A DNA stretch of 64,000 nt, taken from contig NC_048539.1 of the NCBI RefSeq assembly GCF_902806685.2, positions 9,436,501-9,500,500 on the forward strand, given 5' to 3'. Below are positions 34,916-45,724 of this stretch, in pieces. Made by a program: the position numbers and the translations under genes. Each line of letters starts with the position of its first letter. Positions within the stretch are counted from its first letter, which is position 1. A model generated the notes under the pieces. It was given only the letters and a program-made list of their open reading frames with translations. It ran no database searches and had not been told where the DNA came from. The stretch comes from Maniola hyperantus. Lineage: Eukaryota > Arthropoda > Insecta > Lepidoptera > Nymphalidae.

Positions 34916-35485
34916 ACATCATACTTCAAATGCATTTTTAGTCCAATGATGAGTTTCCATGAGGAATAAGGAACAGAACACGGGTACAGAATAAAACAGT
35001 CAGGATAGAAAGTATAAGAATCATCTTACAAACAAGAATCATAATATTATTGATACAAGAAACAGGACTGATACAGACTAAAGCATGTAGGGGAGTAATT
35101 CTGACAATGCAAGAATGTCATTCGTCACTTATCGGGATTTTTTGAATTTATAAAATTACAGGAGTAATGTTACTGGCATGTCTCAGTTGCATATTAAATA
35201 ATAAAATCAAACTAAAGGAGTTTCTAATTTTATATAACACTATTATTTAATTAATGAGTTATTCATAATAAAAGTTTATTACTAATTAATTAGGATTTTG
35301 AACTTATGGACCAATATTTCAATTTAATCGTGATTTCTGTATTTTAATCATACTTACTAGATTTACTGTAATACTTAATGTAATGACTGTAGTATAATTA
35401 AATTAAAGTAGAGTTGAGCTTCGTTTAACTATAAGTTCTACCTACTATTGTTTTTTATCTAATTTCACTCTTGACGATGACATTT

Positions 35486-35726
35486 TTAGGGGAAGTCACT
35501 TTCGAAAGTCACTCAGACATTTCGATAGGGAAGTCACTCAGAAGTTTCGTTACGGAAGTCATACAGATTATCCGTTAGGAATGTCACTCAGATGTTTCGT
35601 TACGGATGTCACACAGACGTTCCGTTAAGAAAGTCGCGCAGTCTTTCAGATAGGGAAGTCACTCTGATTTATCGTTAAGGAAGTCACACAGTCGTCCCGT
35701 TAGGGAAGTCACTCAGACATTACATG
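35486..35726 (+). repeat. Tandem repeat array 2 inside the LTR element (GGAAGTCACTCAGA type)
   Basis: About nine units of roughly 26 bases, for example GGAAGTCACTCAGAAGTTTC then GTTAC, with variation at positions after the CAGA core. It shares the GTCACxCAG core with array 1. Single copies recur at about 37380, 37405 and 37535. Confidence 0.75.
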
Positions 35727-36944
35727 TTTGATGATAATTAGCATCTGCTGATTTAGCGATATATTACCTTTCGATTCAAAATTAATAACTGTTAGTTTTA
35801 AGTAGGTACATCGATATTATTTAGCTCATAATATGTATATTTCAACGTTGCCAGTGCGGCTCCCTCCGGTGCAAGGTCGCCACTCCAGCACCCCAGGACA
35901 CCCCAACGTCTATCGATTGATGATGATGATGATGATGTCGATGATGTATATTTTGTCATCTGTGTACTTTTATTATAATGAATTTTATTTAATCTATTGA
36001 TGACATTTAAATTGTGTCTTGAACTAAGCCCTGCCCGCTTAATTTTGCACATCAGTCTTTTTTTCAACTACATATTTCGTTGTCAGTTTAGTAATTTTAT
36101 GCTTCGAAGTCATAACGACCGTGCTCGAAAAATAATAGTTCACGATCGTAATCACCTATATTTGGTTGATGCTCACCATCACTCATCAGCTATCATGCAT
36201 TGTTGCAACAAGAATACCTAAAAATCGGCCTATCACAATAATTGAGATTGTAATAATATTTGATACAGTTTATCCGCAACTGACCCACTGCTGTCATTGT
36301 AACATTATTGTCTTCCTGCAATTCGTAAACCTATCTTACTATTACTTATTAACTTGTAAGCATAATCCTATTACCTACTGAATTTCATCTGTACTAGCCA
36401 ATGGTTAACCTGTACGCTATCTATCTTTTAGTTACGATAGTCTCTTTTATATAAATACCTAGTTTTATTGTGTATGAATTTTGTTTTAACTTATTTATTT
36501 TTTATTAAAGTTATAGAATGTACACTGTACAGGGCATTATTTTTGTTAAATTCAATGCCACAAAACCTGGTAACCTACATAATATTTGAGATAGTGGGTA
36601 GGTAAGAAAAATGTGCAGCTCAACTTGTAACATCGTGGTATTGCTGTTAGTGAAACCGGTAGTAGTGATCCGTAGGTAATTATTACACACTATATAGATT
36701 GCTCTTTTTTTTTTTAAGTTTACGTTTGTAATTTATGTAGAGAATTTTTCTTAAAATTTTTCGTAAGATTGATTTTTAACGTAGGAACAATAAATTCGAG
36801 TCGTCATTGTTGTGGGTTAGTCAAATAAACAAAATATAAATTAAAAAAAATAGTTGCTGAGTTTTTGTCGGCTATTCTCAGGTCTGGGCGCGTTTAGAAC
36901 CGTCGTAGCTTTAGTTTCAAGTTTAAGTAATTATTGTGGCTAAT

Positions 36945-37100
36945 TCCGTTGTACACAATTTCTAAACTAAACTAAAATGGCACGTCTAAATCTATTGCTA
37001 TCCCTTTCATAATGATGCTTGCGGAAAAGGATAGCACTAGATTTAGACTTGTTATTTAGTTTAGTTTAGAGATTGTGTACAAGAGAATCAGCCCCAATGA
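36945..37100. mobile_element. Inverted-repeat MITE (family N) inside the LTR element
   Basis: The arms TTGTACACAATTTCTAAACT and the inverse of TTTAGTTTAGAGATTGTGTA then CAAG enclose TCTAAATCTATTGCTATCCC and its inverse. Related elements are at 24095-24255 and 43725-43880. Confidence 0.65.
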
Positions 37101-38314
37101 TCACCATTACATTATTGTTTTACAAATTCAACAATTAACGATCAAAAAGTGTACAATGTTACCCAATTTGAATAAATGTTTTGACTTTGAAATAGTGTAT
37201 CTATGACTACTTATCTAAAAAGAATTCAGTACACACAGTTCCTAGCAAAAATTAAATTTCCAACATTAATCTGGCTCTATTTTCTGGTCTTCAAGGTGTT
37301 TAATTAATTTTATAAATTTTGTTACATTAAGATTAGTTGGCTAGACGTATTGTAGTTTTCTTAGTTTTATTGGGTTTCTCACACAGTTTTTAACTTGGAT
37401 AAGTCACACAGACATTATATTGGAAAGTCATTAGAATAGAATAGAATAGAATGTTTTTTTATTCATGTAAACTTTTTAAAAGTGCTTATGAATAGTCAGG
37501 TAGTTTTAATTTACCAGTAGGTAAGCATGAATATGTCACACAGTCACTAAAGTTGGGTAAGGATTAAATAATTCAAATGTCCTCGTATTTAAAGTCTCGT
37601 GGTGAACTGATTGCGGCCGATCCGAACAAATCAGACCAACAACTTGGAAACCAAGATTAATATTTATATGTATGAGCCTTTAGTTTTGAAACCGGAACAG
37701 AATCTACTTACTACATCACCTACGTTTATAAAGTAGCATACATACTTCAATGCAGATAAACTCTCCAGAGATGGAATAGCATAAGTTATTTTAGTTACGA
37801 ATAAGAACATTAAATATTGTATTAATCAGCACACTGAGCAACCCTATGAGGCGGTAGTCATGGGACTCATGGACCTATGCGGTGGTCAGATTTTGTGATT
37901 CGATTTATTCCTCAGGATTTGCGGTGACTGGAGTACTTAGTAACGTGTACAAAGGTTATTTAATTTTATCGGCTGCCTAGTGATAATGATAATCAGACCT
38001 ACATCGGAGAGATCACAAAAGGTATACACCAATTTTTTTGTAATTACACACACATGCACATTATTTTACACAAATTATTACATAAAGTGATTATATTATG
38101 TGAGTGCACCTAAAGCCTCTCCTCATGATGAAATCTTTAGATACTTATGGTATTTTTAACTCATTTTACAAAAAATAACTTCCGGGATCAATGTAGGTAG
38201 GCAAAGATTCTATCTGCACTAATGTAATATTATGAGAGTAATTTGCATATTATGCTTAGAAAATTTGTTGGTTAGATGTAATACGACTCACCGAGTGTAG
38301 GTATGCTCGACTTG

Positions 38315-38470
38315 TTGCTATGGCGACACAGGAGTCGCTGCCCTTGCGTCCCGCACGGCGCGGCGTGGCTCGTAGCGGCCGGCACCGCGGCGGCGCGGCG
38401 CGGCGTGGCTCGTTGCGCCCCGATCACCCGATGCCGGATTTGTTGACATCAGCAACCCCGTGGCTCGTGA
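38315..38470. other. Isolated CpG-rich patch inside the LTR element
   Basis: About 150 bases of very GC-rich DNA with a repeated CGGCGCGGCGTGGCTCGT block, in sharp contrast to the AT-rich surroundings. Its composition looks unlike the rest of the element and may be captured sequence. Both strands give open frames here, which is a composition effect. Confidence 0.45.
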
Positions 38471-38878
38471 TTGATCCGTCATCGTCAGTAGATTACAGCA
38501 GCGCTTCTTGTTCACGCGTGGCAAAGACGTAGTTGAACTTTAATCCCCTTTTCTACATCTTGAAGCCCGCGCTGAAGTAGTAGATTCTTCCACAATTTTC
38601 CGATGACGATAAGTAGGTACTCTCAATAAAGTAAGTAGGGCGTCTGGTATTGGTATTGTAGACCGCAATTTTGCACGTAGATATTTCAACTTCAAGTCCT
38701 CTAATGTTATAATACACAGAAAAGTCCTCTGGTCGCATCTTGAAGATGAGTTTGCGTCGATATAGGCCCGCGGCGTAATTTTCTAAGCAGAGGCGTGGTG
38801 TTTTCAGAAGAGAAAAAAAAATCTTTGACATTCTTCAATGTTCTGCTCTCTTCTCTTCTTAGTATCCCACTTCTGAAA

Positions 38879-39312
38879 TGTTGCAGAAGTATAGGGATGG
38901 TCTTCAATAATAGTCAGTTTCCAATTTCACTTCACTGTATTTTTAAGCATAGCTTGCGCCTTCGACTTAATTCTCACAATTGACCGCCATTTTTATTTAA
39001 CCTACGCTTTTTATACTAATTTGACAGGACAGCAAAACTGACATATTTTAAAGGTTGGTATTATTTAACTTCCAGTATTTTACAAATTGCAAAGTGATTG
39101 AACTAAATGATACTTCCTGTGACGTCACAAATAATTAACGTAACAATTAAATCAGCTAGATGTTAAACATGACACAAAATATGTTGATTCAAATAGTTAA
39201 CAATTAAATATGACTCATAGTCCATTCCCGCCAGATATAAATAACAATCAATCCATTGTATAAGTCTGGATGCCTCATGATGATGGCAGCCATGGAGATG
39301 TGGTTTTTGACA
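38879..39312 (+). repeat. 3' LTR of the LARD-like element, ending 300 bp before Csp
   Basis: 434 bases, same sequence as 32944-33377 on reading. CRE TGACGTCA at 39120-39127 and TATAAAT at 39236-39242 point toward the Csp start codon at 39613. Confidence 0.8.
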
Positions 39313-39357
39313 GAAAGCAAACGTTCCTGTATCTATCTTTATTACTCTATCTACGCT
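39313..39357. mobile_element. Family E element, right part, after the LTR insertion
   Basis: GAAAGCAAACGTTCCTGTAT then CTATCTTTATTACTCTATCT ACG, identical to 27974-28018 across most of its length. It completes the element interrupted at 32943. Confidence 0.65.
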
Positions 39358-39612
39358 TTCGACATACATACCTACCTTTTACATTTTTACTTCCGGTTAC
39401 GGGGCTGCCAAAGAGTATCAGTTACCCACAGAATACGTTGAGCAAAGTTTGAGTTACCAGTTATCATCACTGTTGCGGTTGGCAATATTGACGACGATTG
39501 TAATCGTTCGTTCACTTACTATCGTTTTAATGATTTTCTTGTAATTGTATGTAATTGTTGTAACGCCTTTATTTTACAATTGTGAACATAACTAAAGAAG
39601 ATATTAGTGAAA
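39358..39612 (+). promoter_or_regulatory. Remaining upstream region and 5' UTR of Csp
   Basis: 255 unique bases between the split repeat and the ATG. No TATA box is evident. The LTR element has moved any older upstream elements more than 6 kb away. The promoter assignment is inferred from position alone. Confidence 0.35.
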
Positions 39613-40227
39613 ATGGATAAAAGAAAACTCTCTACCGCAGGCGACAGTCTTTACCAAATACTGCAACTTCCCAAAACTGCAACGGCCGACGATGTCAAGA
39701 AAAGTTATCGCAAATTAGCGTTAAAATACCATCCAGACAAAAATCCAAACAACCCGGAAGCGTCAGATAAGTTTAAGGAAGTAAATCGCGCTCATACAAT
39801 TTTAAGTGACGCTACGAAACGAAATATATATGATAACTATGGCTCTCTCGGGTTGTACATAGCTGAACAATTTGGAGAAGAAAATGTCAACGCCTATTTC
39901 GTCGTTACAAGTACTTGGTGCAAAGTACTATTTACTGTATGCGGTATTTTGACTGGATGCTACTTCTGCTGCTGTCTATGCTGCTGCTGTAATTGTTGCT
40001 GCGGCAAATGCAAGCCCCGTCCGCCGGAAGAGTCCGGGGACTATCACACGCTGGAACGTGACGATTCTGACGGCGTCCAGCCCGTGACGGCGCAGCCGGG
40101 CGGGGAAGCGCGTCCGGCCGGCAGCCAGCAGCAGCCGCCCATCGCCATGCCCGCGCCGCAGCCTGCTGGCGCCTCGGAAAACACGGGCCTCAACACAGGT
40201 GGGGTCAATTACGGAATTTCACAATAA
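39613..40227 (+). CDS. Csp: Cysteine string protein (DNAJC5-type synaptic vesicle co-chaperone)
   Basis: Single open exon of 204 residues. The J domain spans residues about 12-76 with the catalytic HPD at 40-42. A linker with GLYIAEQFGEENVNAYFV is almost invariant in this family. The cysteine string at 116-133 holds 12 cysteines in 18 positions and is palmitoylated to hold the protein on vesicles. The tail is Pro/Gln-rich. Ser7 (KRKLS) sits where vertebrate CSP has its PKA site. Csp works with Hsc70 to fold SNARE proteins such as SNAP-25 at presynaptic terminals. I start at ATG 39613, the family N-terminus MDKRKLS; the GTG at 39607 is not a start. The coding region lacks internal introns, yet a usable donor (ACAG/GTGGGG at 40200) lies near its end. 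A poly(A) signal is at 40593-40598. Confidence 0.95.
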   Translation: MDKRKLSTAGDSLYQILQLPKTATADDVKKSYRKLALKYHPDKNPNNPEASDKFKEVNRAHTILSDATKRNIYDNYGSLGLYIAEQFGEENVNAYFVVTSTWCKVLFTVCGILTGCYFCCCLCCCCNCCCGKCKPRPPEESGDYHTLERDDSDGVQPVTAQPGGEARPAGSQQQPPIAMPAPQPAGASENTGLNTGGVNYGISQ

Positions 40228-41237
40228 CTTTTCTCATAGCTATGAACAATTTGCTTTGCCTCATAAATATCCAATATGTAATGTGTTTTCCTTTTTAATA
40301 ATTGAAAGTGTCTAATTTAGCCACATATTATTTGTTCCAATTTACTCATATATTGGTCAAAGTATGTACATACTTGTTGTCAGTTCTTTTGCATTTTTAA
40401 GGGAATAGTTAAAATATCAACATTACTAATTAAACGCATTAATGAATCACAATTTTGAGCTAAAATCTAAGGTGTTATCTAATCTGTAGATTAAGAAATT
40501 GTATACTCAAGTTATGTGTACAGAAATGTATATTAGGTTTTCATTGCTTTTAAAGAAAGTAACAAGTTAGTTTTTGGAAGAAAGATATTTTGAATAAATA
40601 ATTTAATTGTCACCTCTTCAATTAATTATATTCCTGTTAAACTCAATAGTTAAAGCTCAAATTGTAAATAAATTGACATTGTAGAAATTAATTACAATGG
40701 CCTCCTAAATTAATTGTCTGGTCCATTAATATATTTAAAGTATTTGAGCTATTGAGTGATATTGGTATAATATAATATGTATTGTAGTTTTTTATTTATT
40801 TTTATATTTAAAATCCTGCTTTACTTGTGAGAGACTAAAATAGATATTAAACATAAGAATTTTATTGATTATAGCACTTTTAAATGGCTCTCAAGTTGGT
40901 ACATATTGCAGATAAACAATATACTACATTCTACATCTTTCACTAAAGATAATTGATATATAAGTTTTTCCAGTTTACTAAAGTCCAAAAAGACTTAAAA
41001 TTAAATATTTAATGCAGAATTTCAAGATTTTGTCAATTTTTGGTTTTTGTTGAGCTCAATATTTATTTTTATTAAACAAGTAACTATTTGGGTACCTATG
41101 TAATAAATTCAAAATTTGAATACACAGCTAACTAAGTAAATACCATAATAAACAAAACAATTCACAATACTATGTAAATCTAGAAAGCCTACTAATTTCT
41201 TATAAGTTATATTATGTAAATTAGGAATTATGTAGAT
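40228..41237 (+). other. Csp 3' UTR and flank
   Basis: AT-rich with AATAAA at 40593-40598 and a further AATAAA-like site near 40670. No repeat of the families above until 41238. This is probably the Csp 3' UTR in the single-exon form. Confidence 0.45.
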
Positions 41238-44200
41238 ACTAGCTGATGCCTGCGACTTTGGCTAGTTTAGGTTTTCAAAATCCCATGGGAATCTTTGATT
41301 TTACAGCGTGAAAAGTAGCCTATATCACTCTTCAGACTTATATCTTAGACTGCATCTAAGATATTAGCGGAATAACTTAAAGAGTAGAGTTTTTTATAAA
41401 ACCTTACCCCTTATCGGTATCTACGCGGCATCGTACCGAAACGCTATCGCTTGGCGGTACGGCTTAGCCGGTGGCTGAATGCCATCTCGACCCGTCGCGG
41501 ACTATATACGCGTTGCCTGCTCGCATATTGTTGCCCACACAGTTCAATGCTTTACACGCTATGCAATGTTGGCAACGAAAACATGAATAATGTTTTGACA
41601 ATATTTTCCTCCCCAAATATTACTATTGTTACTAATGAAATGAACCTTAAAATTTGTACCTTTTGGCAAAGCGAACACTTACAAAAACAAAACTTAAAAA
41701 CTTACTAGTGAATTAATTTTATTTCTATTGATAATTGACTGATATTTAGTTGTTTAACTACCTACAAGATGTGACAAAAAAATTATACATAAGTTTTTAA
41801 TTATCAAACTAATCGGAATCAGATATTTTTTTATATAATGTATGCAAACTAAAATATAAACACTTATATACTCCGTAAAAAACGGCACTTATAGTCCGTA
41901 AAAAATGACTCCTCACGCGCTATTTTAACTCTATGGGTCAACTGTCATGTCAAAAGTACGGTCCCCTACGGTCCCCCTTTAAAATAAGGACTAAAATCGT
42001 ACTTTTGAAATGAACTTTGACACAAAGAGTTAAAATGGCGCGCGAGGAGTTAAATTTTATGCGTTATAATGTTCTATAATTTGCAACATTATAATGAGCA
42101 ACACATGTGAAATACCTCAGATAGGAGTGTAGAACAAACTTAATAATTTATTAAGCTATGTGAATAGGTTTAGTCAAAGCTCCCTGTTTACAAACACGTA
42201 AACTTATTATACTTAGGTATTCTAAATAGGTTTGCCACTTTTCTAAGTTTTGCCAGAGGTTTGAAAAAACTTTTCAATTTATCTTTACAGAACTATTAAA
42301 TATCTTATAAAATAATTATTATTAACCTACTTTGAAAAATATGGGGTTCTAATTGATGCTTTATTTTTCACTTTACAACTTATCACATTTAAAATCAGAT
42401 TAAAGGACCTAAATCACAATTCATCATAATGAAGATAAGTTCAGTTGATCCAGCATGCCTTACTATGTGCCTTACAAATGCATTATTGTATGGTCATAAT
42501 TAGGTCTGCTTACAATTAAATTCTCTGTGAGTCTATTATTATCACAAACTATGGAAACTGGGAGTTTTGACTGCAGTTATAATAATATGAGTAGTATATT
42601 GATCTAATAACATGGGTATCACTTGCAGTAGCACAGTGTAGTAGCTTAAGGTCTTATGTTAACGATTATTTATTGTTAATTCAAATGTAAATAATAATTT
42701 AATATTTGCCTTATTTGTCAATGCGTGGTTCGATTATGTCGATGAATTTAGAACGAAACCAGAGTGAAATATTGTTTTATGTAGGTATTATAATTATTTA
42801 TAATGCATCTAAACGAAACTAAGCTATATTTTGTTTCTTGGTCCACCATTCTTTATTAAGTTTAAAAAAATATCGAACTAAGTTCGCAAAAATAGTCACC
42901 AGATAAATAGGTATAGTACCTACGTGCAAAATATGTAGTCCAATCTAAACATGAGGCATATGACTGCATATAGTACAAAAACAGATTTCGGCTGGGCTTC
43001 TGTATTAATCCTTAGTCTATGACCTGCGCAAATTGCCATGTTGCAACTTCAGATTAGACTACTTGCAATGCAATCACTGTAGCATCTATCAAAGTGTTCA
43101 TGAGTATGACTTTTGTCTATGTACAGGAACTGGATATTTATGTAACAAAACACACTTTCATACTTACATACATTATGCAGTAATTATTAATATTGCATTG
43201 ATTTGTTTATGATTGATACCTAATTCCTAGGTTTTTAGTTTCTATTTGAAAAGTTAAAACACTAAGTATATTTTCAAACAATTTTTATTTATTTAAAGAC
43301 TTGCGCTTGGCTACAATCAGACCTGGTGGCAAGTGATGATGCAGCCTAAGATGGAGCACGCTTGCCTAGAATGGCCTTATGGAATATTATGGCCTTTCAA
43401 ATAAAGCTAACTAAGAGCAAGATTGTATTCTTACATAATAAAAGTATTTTTCGTCTTGAAAGAACAAGGTTTTGATCTAAAGAACAGCAAGTGTTTTTAA
43501 TGAGGCCATACAATAGTTTAAGATTTGTTGTGAATCTTGCAAACACTAGAATGCTAGCTATAAAAAGTGTCCAATAACTAACAATGTGGTTAAAAATATC
43601 TCTCTCTTTAATATAATTAAATTTAGGTTTATTTATAAGTAGCAGTAAATTAGTGGATAATATGTTATAGTGTCAGATCAATTGTAATAATACGTATAGC
43701 TTTGTTTACTGTATTAAGTAACAATTCTGTTGTACACAAAACTTGAACTAAACAAAAAGAATAGCTAAAAATAAAGCTATTCTTTTCTATAGACAAGACT
43801 AAAAAGGATCGTGCTAGTTTAGTCCTGCAAATTGAGTTTAGCTACAGTTTTGTGTAGAACATTAATTGAGGCCATTGTTGACCATTAAAATATTACTATT
43901 TTATCAATAGTAATGGGGTATTTGACAGTTCCTAAAATAATTGTGAATGTATTTACAGAAATATAATGATGACAGACCTAAAAAAGGTGACAAACAACAA
44001 GTTACTTCCATCAAAGGACTCTTTTGAATTGTATTTATCTTTATCTACTTATCTATTACACATCAATTAGTGAGGGCCATAATAATTAATGGCACAAAGT
44101 GAACATTGTGGGAGGCAAATGAAAAAAGTCAAAAATTCTGTGGCCGGTTCCGTAACAAATAAAATAAACAAAGTAGATATTTATACTGATTTTAAAATAA

Positions 44201-45698
44201 TAGCAGAGATGAATTATGTATTATACTATATATAAAATACACTTTCTATTTAATTTGAGGAAACAATAGTCAAATACCCTATTGTATGTTATAACTACTT
44301 ACCATAGTAATTTTTAATTTAGAAAGTAAGTTTAATTATTTTTATTTTAAGATCACAGATTCTTTGGTTTTTAGATTAACATAACCCATAAATTCAAACA
44401 CACCTACTTAATATAATTTGGAATAATAGCCCTATTGTCACAATTAATTGCAGTTCGTTTTATAATAGTAATTTGTGTTACAAGGGGCCAAAATGATATT
44501 TTGTTCCACAAAGGCGTTATTTTGAATTTAGAGCGAAGCGAAGGATTGTACATAGTAAAATCCCGAGCGCAGATGGATCAATATAACTACTAATAGTTGG
44601 CGAGAGCACTAACCCACATGTAAAGAAGGCATTATACACTAACAAGTATGTCGTAGACGGTATTACTTTTATATATATCAGTTGTTTAAAATAATGTTAC
44701 CTGTCCAGTGTCCTTGTCATTGAAATTTCTTAGTTTTCAAATGAAATACGTTAGTCAACTAGGTACCATCTAAAGTGTGTAATGATTTATTTTTGACTAA
44801 AAGTCGACGCGTGGATCTATATAAATTCAGCACGAAGTAATGTACCTATTAAAATCATAATTTATAACTTAGGTACCTAGGTACATATAAATGAAAAAAC
44901 TAGGCCACGTTTCTTTAGAAAATTATTCTCCGTTTGTTGTATTTTTCATACATATATTTATATAATAGGTATTATATGTTATACAATATTTTATTAATTG
45001 ACAGGAGTCTAGTTTACCATTTTTAACCGACTTCCAAAAAGGAGGTGGTTCTCAATTCGGCATGGTTTTTATTCGACTTTTTTTTAATGTACCTATCTAT
45101 GTACTTCGATTTTTTCCAGGCTTCTGGACCGATTAGCAATTTTTTTTTAATTAACAGGATGTTTCGGTGGTGGTCTCTGTAAATTAATTTTATCAATATC
45201 CAACGAAATACTTGCTTAGAAAAAAGATATCATCTAACTAAGTATTATTATAATATTATTTACTATATTGTATCCAATGAACAATCGTTGTCACCAATAT
45301 TTTAATGTTATGAATTATGATACTAGTCAACGAGTATTTCTTAGTCCGTACAAAATGATTCCTCACGCGCCATTTTAACTCTATGGGTCACCTACCATGT
45401 CAAAAGTACAGTTCATCTTTAAAGTAAGGACTTTTGACATGAAATTTGATACAAAAAGGTAAAATTGCGCGTGAGGAGTTAAATTTTACGCGTTATATGT
45501 CAAGCTATTAAGATGTTAAATTGTAATTACACGAAATACTTTCAATTAAATAAATTTCTGCATAACTAAACCAACATCTATTATTATATTACCGACGCCT
45601 CTTTATTCAGATCTTCATTCTATATTGTTTTATAGGTAGGTAGGTACTTACCTAAATTGTAAGCATATTATAAAACACAATTTACTTCTTATTTCCAG
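41238..45698. other. Gene-poor region with repeats (possible Csp intron)
   Basis: Holds family A (41238-41345), a partial family P (41400-41510), family M (41887-42070 and 45338-45492), a fragment of the GATGATGCAGCCTAAGATGG repeat (43297-43375), family N (43725-43880) and a CCGACTTCCAAAAAGGAGGT retroelement end (45026). No protein-coding exon is recognisable. If the exon at 45699 is real, this is the last Csp intron. Confidence 0.4.
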
Positions 45699-45724
45699 GG
45701 AGCAGTATTCCAAAATACACATGA
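45699..45724 (+). CDS. Csp: Candidate alternative last exon of Csp
   Basis: A strong acceptor (TTTACTTCTTATTTCCAG) ends at 45698. Joined to a donor at 40200/40201 (AACACAG/GTGGGG, phase 1 in Csp), it gives the ending LNTGSSIPKYT and a TGA at 45722-45724, in place of LNTGGVNYGISQ. Drosophila Csp is known to have C-terminal splice variants, which makes this reasonable, but no transcript supports it. The eight-residue frame alone carries little information. Confidence 0.38.

Larger units (their letters stand above)
32944..39312 (+). mobile_element. Non-coding LTR retrotransposon (LARD-like), 6.4 kb, very recent
   Basis: Two direct terminal repeats of 434 bases (32944-33377 and 38879-39312) read identically by eye, begin TGTTGCAGAAG and end GTTTTTGACA (TG...CA). 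The 4-bp target duplication GAAA is present at 32940-32943 and 39313-39316, and the empty site is preserved at 27606-28018. The 5.5-kb interior has no gag, protease, reverse transcriptase or integrase frame; the longest open frames are translations of tandem repeats. I see no textbook primer-binding site after the 5' LTR (a TGG occurs 12 bases in). A purine tract (AGAAGAGAAAAAAAAA, about 38805-38820) lies some 60 bases before the 3' LTR. It therefore needs proteins supplied in trans. Confidence 0.82.

Noticed and set aside
34589..34941. Overlapping 107- and 76-codon His/Arg-rich frames
   Set aside because: They are translations of the CACACA and AGGTCACACAG tandem repeats in the LTR element, with no protein family features.
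34590..35726. Regularly spaced repeats resembling a CRISPR array
   Set aside because: The units are degenerate head-to-tail repeats without constant repeats and unique spacers, in a eukaryotic genome inside an LTR element.
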